From Euglena gracilis (taxonomy: Eukaryota > Euglenida > Euglenophyceae > Euglenales), in NCBI GenBank assembly GCA_039621445.1, contig CP154956.1:5206170-5270169 (forward strand): 64,000 nt of DNA, given 5' to 3'. This document shows, piece by piece, positions 1 to 11,461 of this stretch (the first letter of the stretch is position 1; every line of letters begins with the position of its first letter). The notes under the pieces were generated by a model, which was not told the origin of the DNA, did not search any database, and was given only the letters and a program-made list of their open reading frames with translations. The translations under genes were made by a program, and so were the position numbers.

Positions 1-139
1 GGGGGGTAGAGAATAAATTTGCGAAGCAAAGTCATTTGGGGGAGGTTGAGATATGAACCACATATGAACAAAGAATGTGGCAAACGAAGCTGGAAATCAT
101 TTAATTGTCAGTTTCAAGTTTGGAGAAAATTAAACTGAT

Positions 140-621
<482 letters not shown>

Positions 622-888
622 CTGAGAGGACTCTTTTTCTGTTTTTCTGGAGGCAGCCTCTGGCCAACGGGAAGGGGAAGCTAACCAAATTGGCAATTCT
701 CGACAAATTTGGTCAGAAATGGCATTTTTGGTGATGGTCGGTCCCAAAAAACTGCCAAAAAATCAGTTTTTTGGGTGGTTTGCGGCCGAAAAGGTCGTCC
801 CCGGTGGCTTTCATTTTTCATCCCCAGGGAGGGTTTATAAGTCCCGGTTTGGTTGGTCGGCCCGAGGGGGGGCTCATAGGTGGGGGTT

Positions 889-1242
889 TACCCCCCCCCC
901 ATGTCCAACGACCGGTGACCACTGCACTCCGACTGGGGTGGGTGGTCGTTGGAGAAGGGGTCAAAAAAGTTGGCGGGGCACCCTGGATCCCACCCCATCC
1001 CCAAAAATCAAATTCTTTTTCCAGTGGTATGTACCAAAAATTTTGGGCAATTTTGACAAATTGTTGCCCAAAAGTGCCAAAATTGGCAATTTGGCCAATT
1101 TTTGGCCGACTTTGGCGCAAAAATTTTCGGCCTGGAGCTTCGCCGGGCCGAAAATTTGGCAAAAAAAGTGCCGGGCCAAGAAGGTGTCCTCTGAGCGGGA
1201 AGGGGGTCGTTGGACATAAGAGGGTCGTGGACATTGGGGGGG
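889..1242. mobile_element. Family C element (tccaacgacc) copy 1
   Basis: The C-run followed by catgtccaacgacc at the left is mirrored by ggtcgttggacat and a G-run at the right. The interior contains ccaaaaattttgggcaattt and tttggccgactttggcgc type palindromes. Confidence 0.6.
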
Positions 1243-1282
1243 TTGTCATGTCGCGCATGAATGATTGCATTTGCGTGCCTGT

Positions 1283-1436
1283 AAATGGCGCGTGCGTGCG
1301 TGTTGTGCGTGCACATTGTGCAAATCTCTGTGTGTTCTGTGTGTGTGTGTGCTTCTGTGTGTGTGTGTGTGCGTGCACGTGTGTGGGTGTGTGGGTGTGT
1401 GTGTCTGGGTGGGTGAGTGGTTGTGTGTTTGTGTAT
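1283..1436. repeat. GT-rich imperfect microsatellite
   Basis: GTGT and GTGC runs with interruptions, following the family C element at 889-1242. Confidence 0.8.
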
Positions 1437-2184
1437 GCTGGCCACCCAGTCCTGGGTGCGTGGAGACCGTAACCGGGGCACCAAAGGCAAGCACAGACGC
1501 CCCCGTTCTGGGGAACGGGGCCCACTAGGCGTTGGTCCGCCAAAATTCCTTCAAACAACCCGGGGCAAATCCATCGGCCAAGCACTAAAACGAGGCCACA
1601 CATTAGCCCAACAGTTGCAGGTTTGGAAAACTGCAGGGATTTCAAATGGTAAATGGTGACCCCCGCAATACCCCCCCCCCCCGGATATTGTTGCCTGAGA
1701 ACAGAGCAAATGCACAGTTGGGACTTCCTGGGCCTTGCAAGAACTTCCCAAAATGACAAGGCAGCCCATGCGGGCTCCAAGGCAAAAAAACCCTGTCACG
1801 TCATCAGGGGGGGGGGGGGGGGGGGATGCGTCCGGCCTCAGAAAAAAGGCGCAAAAATGTGCAACAAATGCGTAAAAATCCCAGAAAAAAAAGCGCAAAG
1901 TGCAAAAATCACGTAAATGCAAAAAAATTATCCCAAAAAGCAATAATGGCACCAATTTACAACACACGATGCACAGAAAACTTTTTTGGCCAACACGCGG
2001 ACCAACTGAATGTCTGATTCCCACCCCAAAGGGAATCTGCTGCGCAAATGGTTCCCCAAAGTGGCTCGGTGGTGCAATGAAACATGTGGGGGGGGCCTCC
2101 TCCCCACCCCCCGCAAAACTGTCACCAAACAAGTCAGTGAATACAGAGGTCGGTGACAGGTCCCTAATCCCCCCTCCCCCGAAC

Positions 2185-2652
2185 CCGAATAATAGCACCT
2201 TGGGGCCTTTATTCGGACACTTGGTTAAAATCTCGGGGGGGGGGGCATTTTGGGGGGGGGCTATTACTTGGATTTTGCGTCGGAAAATGGGCCCCATTTT
2301 CCCCAAAATGACCTATATTTTTAGGACCCTCCTGTCAAAAGACGACTGGTTTTTGTGCAAAAAACTCGTTTCAGAAAAAATTGGCAGCTTTTTTTGTGTC
2401 CTGACAGCAAATTACTTGCATTCTTGTCCGGCTTCTGATCATAAATATTTGGAAAACCCACATTACCAGATTTTTGTTCCGGCAGGGGGTCAAAAAAGTC
2501 TCACCCGGACCACCTGGGAAATTTGTGCTCGCTGTCCAGCCTTCATTACCCCCCCCCCCCCCCGAGTAATAGCCCCCTACCCCCCCTCCCCAAATAATAG
2601 CCCCCCCAGGGAATTTTCACAAAAATCCAAATGATAGCTCCCCCCCCCCCCC
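2185..2652. mobile_element. Family E elements (aaataatagccccc)
   Basis: Several ccgaataatagc, ccaaataatagccccccc and caaatgatagctccccc tips, some facing ggggggctattacttggat, suggest one or more nested C-run elements. Confidence 0.5.
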
Positions 2653-2689
2653 AGGTGATGCGATCTCAAATGTCGTGATTTTTTTTGCA

Positions 2690-2745
2690 AACTGTGACCT
2701 GACAGATTCAAGTTCTCGGGCATGACAGTTTTCCGGGGAGGGGGG
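2690..2745. mobile_element. Family B fragment
   Basis: Contains cctgacagattcaagttctc and gggcatgacagttttccggg next to a G-run. It lies between the C-run elements at 2.2-2.65 kb and the Pro-rich exon. Confidence 0.5.
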
Positions 2746-2798
2746 ACGCATATATTCGCACATTTGATTTGATTTCTTCCGTCAGGGCAGTCCCCCAC

Positions 2799-3000
2799 CC
2801 TGCGAAAAGGGGCCCTGGTCGCCCGCGGAGTGCAGCGTGGACAGGGAGCCGGTCGGCGAGGGGCCCCCGCCGCGGGGGGAGCGCTTCGACCCCGGGGGCG
2901 GCCGGTCCCCGGGGCCGCTCTTGGGGGACGGGTTCGGCGGCACCGGCGGGCGGGGCCCCAACGTGGCCCTCGGGGCCTGCGCCGGCCCCAATGCCGAGCC
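2799..3000 (-). CDS. Probable exon: Pro/Gly/Ser-rich linker
   Basis: A GC-rich block open in the frame reading SALGPAQAPRATLG, then many Pro, Ser, Gly and Arg residues, ending HSAGDQGPFSQ before a GTGGGG donor at 2797-2798. Low-complexity linkers between a membrane-proximal helix and a cyclase domain are common. The upstream boundary runs into C/G homopolymers with no clear AG, so the start is approximate. The other two frames are also open, so the frame choice is a judgement. Confidence 0.4.
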
Positions 3001-3387
3001 ATGGCCCCCCCCCCCTTCCCCCCCCAACTTACCCCCCCCCCCCCCCCTCAACCAACCACACCTTGACTTTTACCTCCCCCCCCCTGAACTTAAACCCTGA
3101 ACTGCAAGCCACAAACCACCCAAAAATTGATTTTTGGGCAATTTTTTTTGAGACCGACAGCCAGATTTGACCGAATTTGCCGAAAATTGACGATTTGGGG
3201 GGGATTTCGGGGTCATTTTGGGGGGTCGGATTTTCACCAACAATTCCTTGACTTACAACCCCCCCCCCCCTTCGGCTGACGAACCAAACCAGATCCTATA
3301 AACCCCAGGATCCTATAAATCACCCCCCTCCCAGACCTCATTCCTGACCCTTTTCCAAACCCCAATCCAATACCAAACATATCTCCA

Positions 3388-3779
3388 CAGGCTATTACTT
3401 AAGGACTTAAGGACTATTATGCTATTGCCCTGACTGGATTTTTTTTTTCCTCCGGCGCTGTGCACCGAGGTGGAAATGAGGTTTTTCATGCAGTTTTGGC
3501 TGATTTTGTTCCAAAAAGTCCCAAAAATGGCCCAAAATGGGCCTTTTTGGCCAATTTTGAGGGTCCCAAAAACTTCACCGGTCACTGAAATTTTTTTTCC
3601 ACTCGCCAGCCCTGTTGGCACCCCCCCCCCCCCTGGGGTGCCTGCTTGTGGGTCAAAAAAGGTCCCCAAAAAGGCACCGAAAGCACCTTGGCCGAGTGCC
3701 CCCCCCCCCCCCAGTTGGATCTGGGTGTTGGAGTGCCTCCCACAGGCAAGTCCCCCCCCCCCCGGGGAATCGATACCTG
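3388..3779. mobile_element. Diverged family H element
   Basis: Starts CAGGCTATTACTTAAGG and shares the interior ttttggctgattttgttcc and the ggtcactgaaattttttttcc stretch with 32321-32712. The right end is degraded and no target duplication remains. Confidence 0.6.
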
Positions 3780-4084
3780 AGGATCTGTCAACCCCACCGG
3801 AAAACGGTCAGGGTGTTTGGCTCATACCCAACCTGTCGGAAAAGGACGCGTAAGGTTTGCGTCGGGGTGAACATGCGGTGGAACGACCTGTATGAGGCCA
3901 TGTGTTGGCACCGGTCTGGGTCCCCCGTTCTGGCTGCACGGACATGTTGACACTTGTCTGGGGGTAAGGATGCGTTCCTCTTGTCTCCCACTGTTGTTTG
4001 GAAAACGTGGGCCAGGTTCCCAGCGGCCCAGGGGCGCCTGCGGTGCCCTCTGCCAATCAGTCCTTGTCAGGCCGAATTTTCAGT

Positions 4085-4681
4085 TACCTCCCCCCTTGTC
4101 CAACGACCACTAAATATCGCTACTGACCGGGGGGTGGTCGCTATTTTGGCCAAAATCGCTACTCACGGGGGGGGGGGGGGGGGCGTTAGACAAGACCGGG
4201 GTCAAAATTTTTTCTCCCGCGTGCACAAAATGGTCACAAAATGGTTACAAAATGGCCAAAAATGGTCAAAATGGGGCAAAAAAGTGGATAAAAGCAGCCA
4301 GAAGTGGTTTAAAATGGCCACAAATGTGCAATAATAGCCAGAAGCAGCCAAGAATTGGCGCAAATGAAGCAAAAATGCATTCAAAGCATCCAAAAGTGGC
4401 CTACTTTGCCAAATGCAGCCCAGAGTGGCCAGTGGCCAAAAGTGGTCAAAAATGGCCCAAAATGGCCAAAACATGGCCAAAAAAGGCCAAAAGTTGCTGA
4501 TTTGAAGGAAACCAGGCAAAAAAAAACTTGTTGCCCAGGTACAAAACCTGCCATGAAAGTTGTAAGAAAGGTAAGAATGTGAACGTCTGGAAAAAAAGAT
4601 CACCTGGAAAAAGATCGCTACTGACCGGGGGGGGGGTGGTCGTTGGACAAGGCCGGTCGTTGGACAGGGGGGGGGGAGGTA
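4085..4681. mobile_element. Family C element copy 2
   Basis: Ends TACCTCCCCCCTTGTCCAAC and GTTGGACAGGGG...GAGGTA are inverted. The interior is built of aaaatggccaaaa and aagtggccaaa repeats from 4220 to 4500. It ends just beyond the Pro-coding run of the 4.8 kb exon. Confidence 0.7.
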
Positions 4682-4715
4682 AGACCGGCGCCTCGGGGGG
4701 GGGGGGGGGGGGGGT

Positions 4716-4849
4716 TGTGTGCAGGCCAGCCCGCCTGTGGCCACATCCTCGGGGTGGTCCCCCTGCTGGAACAGCCCCGCCGGCATGTACGTCTTGTACT
4801 CCGCCAGCCGGCTGACCAGCACTCCCAACGCCGCCTCGATGCGCTGCAC
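4716..4849 (-). CDS. Exon: membrane-proximal linker helix (LAEYKTYMPAGLF)
   Basis: Reads VQRIEAALGVLVSRLAEYKT followed by YMPAGLFQQGDHPEDVATGG. A helix followed by a Y-K-x-Y-x-P-x-x-L pattern is typical of the segment between a HAMP-like linker and a cyclase-like domain in protist membrane sensors. The acceptor is GGGAG|GTG, and the phase-0 join to the 6.8 kb exon (QMK|VQRIE) is clean. The 3' end runs into an 18-base C-run that could encode Pro; a possible donor GT lies at 4684-4685. Confidence 0.6.
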
Positions 4850-6334
4850 CTCCCGGGGGTGGGGGGCATCCTGGCAGGTCGCCTACCACGACCCCCCACG
4901 ACTCCACCCCTCTCCCCCACATGTAAGTGCTCATGTGACCAGGCCGACACGACAAGTGACAACTTCCTGTGATGGGGGGGCTATGGTTATGGTGGACTCA
5001 TAACAAAAAAAAAGTTAATGCGACAAGTCAGACCGTACGGCCCATGATGACAACTTCTCCGGAGGCAGGTGACAACCTCCTGGCTGCCTGGGGAACGACT
5101 TCCGGGGCAGCAACACAAGACAATGAATTGACAGACATGGAGCCAAAGCAACAGAAGAGGTGGTGTTGCGATAATTAACCTTCCCAAAAAAAACATGGCC
5201 CCATATGGGCTGACCGGCAAAAAACCCAAAATAAGAATCCACCCCCACCCCCCGACTGCACGAAGTGCCAGGGACAATAAAAAACCCTTCCAAAAAACCC
5301 CTTCAAACTCACTGAAAATCCCAACCCCAGGCATAAAGATGAAGAGATTTGTTGACATTTTGGCGTTTTGAGACTGTGAAGCACAATTAAAACCATTACC
5401 ACAGGGAAGCGCCGAAGGAAGGCTTTATGTGCTTTTGGGGGACCGAAAAAATGATGGTCCAGACACTGTGGGTTGGCAGGTGCCACCCCAATCGGATGGT
5501 GGACTTCTGGGTTACCTCCAGCGTCGGCAACAGACCATATGGCCAGGATTGGCAGATTGTCTTTTGTGTGCACACACACGCGGGTTCTTTCATTTGTACC
5601 CACACATGCAACATTGGCAATAGTTTAGGAAGCATCGATTGGAAGACACCAATTTGCGTCACTTTTTTTTTTGGCTTTTTTCGGAGACTTTTGTTTTTCT
5701 CGCTCATTGCAACCCCTCCCCCCCCACCCGGGAAGCTGGCACCCAACAAACCAGCAAGTGTGGGTGTCAATTCAAAAGCAGGGTTTGCAAAGACTCCCAA
5801 AAGTGACAAGTCCGGTGCGGGCCCCGGGTGGCAACTTTCCAAGGTAACCTTCCCCCCCCAAAAAAATAGCACACCAGGTCTCCTTTTTGGGTGGATTGCA
5901 TTGCTCACCGAACCAAAAGGGGGATCATATTCATCGGAATTCTACGTTTTGGATTTGTGCTGAAAATTTCGGCGAAAAATTCCAACCTGTGAGGGGGTCC
6001 AGAAATATGTCCAAAAGCAGGATTTTCATAAAACAGAAAACTGTCTCAAAAATGCCGGCTTTAAAGCGCGCGCACACACGCAAAGATCCACAAATAAAAG
6101 ATAAAGAAGCCCCCAAGACCAAAAAAATAGCCCATTTTTTTGGCTTCCAATAAATCCGTGTTCGCTTTTTCTTGGCCTGAGAGATGACGACAACCTCTCT
6201 TCCTTTGCAGGTATCTGCAGCGTGTGATCCAATCAATGACAAGCACATGGTTTCTTGGATCGTTTTGGGGGGCTAATAATATACCTGCCCCCACCCCCCT
6301 TTGTGTCTGTCTGCCTGAGAACCTTCGGAGTCCC

Positions 6335-6666
6335 TACCATATCATTGCTTACTGACACCTACCGGGGGGGGGAGGGGGTTCACTTTCCACTTTCAAAAAA
6401 CCAGTCAGTCACTTTTCAAAAACCAGTCACCCACTTCCCACTGACTCCCCCTTGGGCCCTTGGGGGGGGTCACTTTGACCACTCGGCCAAAAATGGCCAA
6501 AAACCAAGAGATTTTCGGCCAAAAACCCCCCAAAAAAGATTTCTTCCAGTGCCTTTTGGCGCCAAGTGGCCACTTTCGGCCAATCCTGGCCACCCCCCCC
6601 CCCCCCCGGGTGTTTGGAGCCAAAAACCAGCCAGTCACTCCGGAAAAAAAACCAGCGAGTGGTCGG
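6335..6666. mobile_element. Family D element copy 2
   Basis: Left end ATATCATTGCTTACTGACACC, interior aaaaaccagtcagtcactttt and ccaaaaatggccaaaaacc, right side gccagtcactccggaaaaa. The right terminus is degraded. Confidence 0.6.
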
Positions 6667-6799
6667 ACACACCTTGGAGGATAATCCAAACTGAAAATAG
6701 ACTTCAACTGGAGGCTGTGAAAATGAAAAGAAGGTGTGGACGAAGGGGGGGCGTGTGTGTCACAAACGATGGGGGGTCATGGCGGTGGCCTGGGTTCCA

Positions 6800-6838
6800 C
6801 CTTCATCTGGGCCACGTCCTCGATAACCTGCGTGATCT
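6800..6838 (-). CDS. Micro-exon: HAMP-like helix [13 protein letters not shown]
   Basis: A 13-codon exon with donor AAG|GTGGAA and acceptor CCCAG|CAG. The pattern Q-I-T-x-V-I-E-D-V-A-x-M matches the first helix after a transmembrane segment in receptor cyclases and kinases (pi-x-x-L-x-x-A-M-E). Its first bases repeat exactly at the end of the preceding exon (gatctgct at 6833-6840 and 7419-7426), so splicing within the repeat gives [13 protein letters not shown] in frame. Confidence 0.65.
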
Positions 6839-6930
6839 GCTGGGCCACAGGGATCGTTGGGGGGAAGGCAAGGGGCGCAAAATTACAGCATTGTGCTTAA
6901 TGTTATGCATCCACCCACCCATCCATCCAT

Positions 6931-6966
<36 letters not shown>

Positions 6967-7426
6967 CCATCCATCCATCCACACATTAATGCTTTTCTGT
7001 CTATCTGTGAAGCGATCTATCCATCTGTCTGTCTATCTATCGATCTATCAATTAACCTACAACATTTCTTACATACTTGGGAAATTCACGGAAAAAAAAC
7101 ACGTGCCACAATAAAGAATGCGCCAGGGAAAAAAAGCAAAAAAAATAAAAATATACAAGGATTTGAAAAAAAATGTGGAAAAATGCGTATTTTTGAAAAA
7201 TTGAAAAAATGTGCAAAAATGAGCAAAACACACGAAGCAGGAAGGTCTTGCGTGAGTATATGTCAAGCAGGGGGTCTCCAAAACCACCCTAGTCATCAGC
7301 CAGGGTTCCCAGCCATGCATATTCCCCCCTCTTTTGTGTCATTCTGAGTCCTGCACAACCAGTACAATTGCGGGGGGGGTGGGTGAGGGGGCTGAGCTTT
7401 CCCGTCCGTCCCTGGTTGGATCTGCT
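6833..7426. repeat. 8-bp direct repeat pair around an intron
   Basis: gatctgct occurs at 6833-6840 and 7419-7426, at both exon edges of one intron and in the same codon phase (AGC-AGATC on the coding strand). Close inside each repeat are CAGGGA (6847-6852) and TCCCTG (7409-7414), which are inverted. The interior contains the ATCC and CTAT microsatellites. Confidence 0.6.
6904..7053. repeat. (ATCC)n and (CTAT)n tetranucleotide repeats
   Basis: About 20 ATCC units at 6908-6983, then CTAT/CTGT units to 7053. Confidence 0.9.
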
Positions 7427-7549
7427 TGGTCACCGCCCACGTGCCGTACGACCCCAGCAGCAGGATGCCCATGAAGATGCCCACCACCGCCCCGAACGTC
7501 GTGCCGATGCTGTTGTTCACCCGGGAGAGGTAGAGCCAGGGCCGGCTGG
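7419..7549 (-). CDS. Exon: second transmembrane helix
   Basis: Encodes SRPWLYLSRVNNSIGTTF and then a strongly hydrophobic stretch FGAVVGIFMGILLLGSYGTW followed by basic residues (AVTKQ). This is a single membrane span leading into a cytoplasmic linker. NNS is a glycosylation sequon on the outer side. The acceptor CCAG|CC at 7550-7553 is in phase with the 8.3 kb exon. The donor could be a phase-0 GT at 7432-7433 or lie within the 8-bp repeat at 7419-7426. Confidence 0.75.
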
Positions 7550-8098
7550 CTGGATTGATTGGAAGCCTGCGTTGCAAGTGACGCGATGCAGGCTTGTGTC
7601 ACTGCCTGCACCGTGACACAGGTGCACGATGTTTCACGGTCATCACACACCGTGACACATGTGACATGATGTGTGACATGTGTGACACGGTGTGTGACTT
7701 TGAGCCTAAACGAAGAGCACACCTGGCTAGAAGGCGACAAGACACCACAGCTGTACTACGAAAGCAGGGAAAAAAAAGCAAAAAAACGTGCTCGCCCCAA
7801 ATTTGGTTGGATTTAATTGGCGAGACGCTGTGCCAGTGTAAACCCATCAGCCCTCCTTGGTAAATGCAGGACACGAGGGGGACCCTCATCCCAAGCCGTT
7901 TCAAGCCATCCCATGTTTTGATGCCTTTTAAGCTGGCCCTCCCTCAAGTCGTGTTGACATGTGGGGGTGGGATCCGAGGCTGTGGCTTTGGGGACTCTGC
8001 AACGACCAGCGGACCAAGCTGCTTATCAACTTACCAGTCCACCAGCTGGGGCAAAAGCAAAGAGACAGGCCAGACACAGAAACATGCCTCCGTACATA

Positions 8099-8103
8099 CA
8101 CAT

Positions 8104-8198
<95 letters not shown>
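8099..8198. repeat. (CA)n microsatellite
   Basis: About 50 pure CA units, intronic, 100 bp downstream of the 8.3 kb exon's neighbour intron start. Confidence 0.95.
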
Positions 8199-8199
<1 letters not shown>

Positions 8200-8296
8200 C
8201 ATTTTGTGCACTGTGAACAAGACATACATGTACACCCGAGATGGCGCACTAGCGGGTGCATAAATTAATGGCGACGCAAACCTCCCCACCCTGGAC

Positions 8297-8375
8297 GGAA
8301 ATCCTCCAGCTGCTGGATGGCGGTCATCTCACTGGAAGTGAGGTTGCTGAGGTCCAGCGAGCTCTTCTGCCGCCG
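8297..8375 (-). CDS. Exon: juxtamembrane extracellular segment
   Basis: Reads RRQKSSLDLSNLTSSEMTAI followed by QQLEDF. The acceptor is GGGGCAG|CGG and the donor is TTTCC|GTCC (phase 1), which fits the phase of the next exon. NLT is an N-glycosylation sequon. The sequence lies just before the membrane span and may continue the preceding coiled coil. Confidence 0.55.
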
Positions 8376-9137
8376 CTGCCCCGCCACCCCCTCAACAGCA
8401 ACCCTGGCCAGTCTGGCGCGCGTGCATGTGCGTGTGGGCATGTGTGTGTGTGTGTGTGTTTGGTGTGGGTGTGGTCTGCCATGCTGTTCTGCCCCCCAGA
8501 AACTGTCTCCAGTACAGGGGGGTTCTCGGTAGGACGAAGAAAGAGAAAGCCAAAAAGTCGACCCCCTCCGACTCAAAAATCCAAAAAAAGTGATTAATTC
8601 ACAAATTTGTGTTAACTGGTGCTTGGGGTGGAGACAGGTCCCTATGAGGACAGGTTAGCGAGAACCATCGGGAGAGCACTATCCTGCCGTCAATGGGTGG
8701 GGTTGCCCGACATGTGGCAAGCCAAGAAAAAGCATTTGTGGACAAGTGCCAAGCCCGACTCAGCTCAGCACAGTCCTTGAAATGGAAATGGTTGCCAGCC
8801 CTCTTGATTGTGGCGTTTTGACTTCTTAGAAGCGATTGGGGTTGATTCCTGCATCAATTTTTTTTTTGAGGTTGGTCCGTCATCTGACATGGCGCAATTT
8901 CCTGTTCAGAGAAATGGGGATCCCGGTGTGGACCCCATTTGTTAAGGTGGTTTGGGGTGGTTGCCACTAATCAGGGGGGGGGGAACGCAACATGGACCCT
9001 AAAAAAAAGCAATACAAAAAAAACACAAAAAAACCCGCAAAAAAAGTGCCAAATTAAAAAAAAACACAAAAAAAAAGCGAAAAAAAAAACGCGAAAGAAA
9101 TGCATCCCCCCCCCGCACCCATCCCCCAACGCCACAC

Positions 9138-9243
9138 CCGCCCCGCTGCGTCGCGGGGCATCCGGGACGCGTTCAGCGCCTGGGCCGCCTGGGCCTGCAT
9201 CGCCACCAGGTGGGCGCTCTCCTGGGCCTGCAGCGCCTGGAGG
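9138..9243 (-). CDS. Exon: Ala/Gln coiled coil
   Basis: Reads SLQALQAQESAHLVAMQAQA followed by AQALNASRMPRDA. Heptad-like Ala, Leu and Gln spacing suggests a coiled coil; NAS is a sequon. The acceptor CCACCAG|CCTCCAG is clear. The donor (CGG|GTGTGG) is one of several possible, and the join to the 8.3 kb exon is not resolved in phase. Confidence 0.55.
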
Positions 9244-9384
9244 CTGGTGGCAGCGGCGCCGCCCCCCCCCCCCCCCCCCCCGCGTTTGGGACCCGGCTGT
9301 GACGCGGGGCTGGAGGCCGCTGACCCCGAGGGGGGGGGAACCGTCCGTGGCCGGCAACGCCGAGGAGGCTCCCCCCTCAAGCCG

Positions 9385-9530
9385 AATGACCCCCCCCCCC
9401 CCCCCCCGCGTTTGGACCCGGGGACCCTGACAGTTTCCCGGGCGGGACCCTGACAGGCTCTCGGGCATGACAGTTTCCCGGGCGGCACACTGACAAATCT
9501 CAGGCATGACAATTTCCTGGGGGGGGGGGG
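9385..9530. mobile_element. Family B fragment
   Basis: Three units of ctgacagtttcccgggcggg and a ctcgggcatgacagtttccc unit. The left end is degraded into a C-run. Confidence 0.6.
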
Positions 9531-9749
9531 AACCTGTCCGTGGCCGGCAACGCCGCGGAGGGTGAAAAAATCAAGGGTTTCAATATACCTCGGAAATGCA
9601 GCAAAGTCGAAGGAAACGTCCGGCGACCTAAGTTGAAGGACTTGGAACACCCCACTCAACAGTATTTTGATCTCCCCGCAACTCCCCGCTGAGCCTGAAA
9701 TATGGCCGATTTACGGCCCAAAACAGCAGCTCAATGAACACTGCAATGA

Positions 9750-9874
9750 TACCTACCCCCCCCCCCCAGGAAACTGTCACCTGACAGGTTGGCCGGTACC
9801 GGGGACCCTGACAGTTTCTTGGGCGGGACCCTGACAGGCTCTCGGGCATGACAGTTTCCCGGGGGGGGGGGCAA
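9750..9874. mobile_element. Family B element, short form
   Basis: Left end TACCTACCCCC with AGGAAACTGTCA, right end ATGACAGTTTCCCGGGGG. One gacaggttggccggtaccgg unit lies inside. Confidence 0.7.
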
Positions 9875-10032
9875 CCGGTCCGTGACTGGCAACACGGAGC
9901 AGAATTCATGTGTTTTGGACAAAAATAGCACTTTTTTGGGAAAAAACAACCAAACGTTGGTGAACAATTGGTATTTGATTGTATTTGAAGGCCGCCAAAA
10001 TTTGCAGAGGCCGCCAAGAAAAGTATAATTTC

Positions 10033-10111
10033 CCCCCAAAATATAGAGCCCCCCCCCCCCAAGAGTCTCGAAAGCCTGCCCAAATATAAAGCCGGGGCTT
10101 TATATTTTGGG
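10033..10111. mobile_element. Family G element end (aaatataaagcc)
   Basis: ccccaaaatatagagcccccc at the left is mirrored by ccggggctttatattttggg at the right, with gtctcgaaagcctgccc between. A larger version probably starts near 9905. Confidence 0.5.
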
Positions 10112-10451
10112 GTGAACGCTGAAACCTTTTTTTGCTGATTTCACCACTTTCTCCATTTTCTTTTGGACATTTCTTCCCCAGTTGGGCGACTTTTGGCCAT
10201 TATTTTGGGGCAGAAGTTTTTTCCTCGCAATTTTGGCATTTAGCCATTCAGCCATTGTTGAATTTTATCTCTTTTTGGCCATTTCTGTGGTTTTTTTTTG
10301 TTCAAAAAAAGCAAAATAAATCCACAACCGTTCCCAATGCTTATGGAACCAACATCGTATCCAAAAGTATTTGACTGGGGGAGGGTGTTGGACGAGCCCA
10401 GTGGCTGGACAAGGGGGGGTACCAAATGTGGGGGGGGCGGGCTACGGGGAC

Positions 10452-10615
10452 GCCCCTGGCCGGCCACGCGCTGCGCCGCCACGACGTCCATCTCCGCCAG
10501 GGCCGCCTTCTCCACGGCTGCCATGCTGGCCGTCTGCTGTTCGTATACCGCGTGCAGCGTTTCGTTGGCCTCCACCGTGATGGCGTCGATGACCCCGGCA
10601 GGGCGGTGCCCGGGG
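10452..10615 (-). CDS. Exon: extracellular coiled-coil stalk
   Basis: Reads GVIDAITVEANETLHAVYEQ then QTASMAAVEKAALAEMDVVA before AQRVAG. Helical, with acidic, Ala and hydrophobic periodicity and the sequon NET. It probably forms the dimer stalk between the sensor domain and the membrane. Both splice boundaries are approximate, with several AG and GT choices. Just upstream lies a dense GTGAC/GTCAC palindromic array (10656-10790). Confidence 0.6.
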
Positions 10616-10655
10616 CTCCGGAAACGACCGCCCCCCCCCCCCCCCAAACCCGTGT

Positions 10656-10790
10656 CACCGTGACCGTGACCCGGGTCACAGTCACGGGTCACGCGGTGAC
10701 CCGTGACCCATGGCCCAGGTCACGCCGTGACTTATGACCAGGGTCACGCCGTGACCTGCGGCGGGTCACGGCGGTGTGACCCGGCCTGTT
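10656..10790. repeat. GTGAC/GTCAC palindromic array
   Basis: At least ten GTGAC or GTCAC pentamers in both orientations within 135 bp, including ccgtgacccgggtcacagtc and tcacgccgtgac twice. It can fold into several alternative hairpins. Confidence 0.8.
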
Positions 10791-10797
10791 AGCAAGC

Positions 10798-10925
10798 TTA
10801 ACCCCCCCCCATTTAAGTGCACAGTGCCCAAATAAGTGCCACACCCCCCGAGGGTCCGGAACTGCGGTCCAATAATGTGCGCACCCCGTGCACTTAAAAA
10901 AAAAACGGCGGGATTAACCCCCCAA
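10798..10925. mobile_element. Family F element (aagtgcac)
   Basis: ttaaccccccccc with atttaagtgcac at the left and gtgcacttaaaaaa at the right, followed by a second ttaacccccc. Interior ccacaccccccgagggtccg resembles 29615-29650. Confidence 0.55.
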
Positions 10926-11342
10926 GTTGCTACCAGACAACTCAACCGGTACAAATATGGGTGAATTTGGGGGGTGGGGGTTGGTTGGTGACGATTTCAA
11001 CAACTTCCGTGGCAAGTCTGGTAAAAACTTGCGAAGTCTCGACAGAAGTGGGAAGCGGGATACATTTGCAGCATGCGACAAATATTAGAAGTTGTCAGAC
11101 AAGCACATTTATTTGCATCATTGAACTTCCTCGATTTCCTCAATGGTTCGTGTTGCACATTGCACCCCTGGCCGGATGTGTAAAGACTGATCAGAGGTTG
11201 AAGGAGGATAAGTGGGCATGCACAGCACCTTGGCATCTGCTTTTTGAATGCTTGAACTCAATCCGACTGCTCTGCCACCGCGGCAGTCCGGGAACTTTGC
11301 CACACATGACACACATGGGCTACCGCCCTGCCCAGCGTACAC

Positions 11343-11461
11343 CTGCGTCTTGTTCATGCCCACCGCCACGAAGTACGAGAAGCTGTCCACCACCCCTGGG
11401 AACACGTCCCACAGCATGCCCGCCAGCTCCAGGCTCACGTTGTGCGCCAAGCCTTGGTTGG
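11343..11461 (-). CDS. Exon: extracellular sensor segment
   Basis: Reads NQGLAHNVSLELAGMLWDVF followed by PGVVDSFSYFVAVGMNKTQ. The acceptor is CTCGCAG|CC and the donor ACGCAG|GTGTAC; the length of 119 nt gives 39 codons plus a split codon. Two N-glycosylation sequons (NVS, NKT) support an extracellular position. The S-Y-F-V-A-V-G pattern resembles the membrane-proximal part of protist Cache sensors. Confidence 0.7.
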
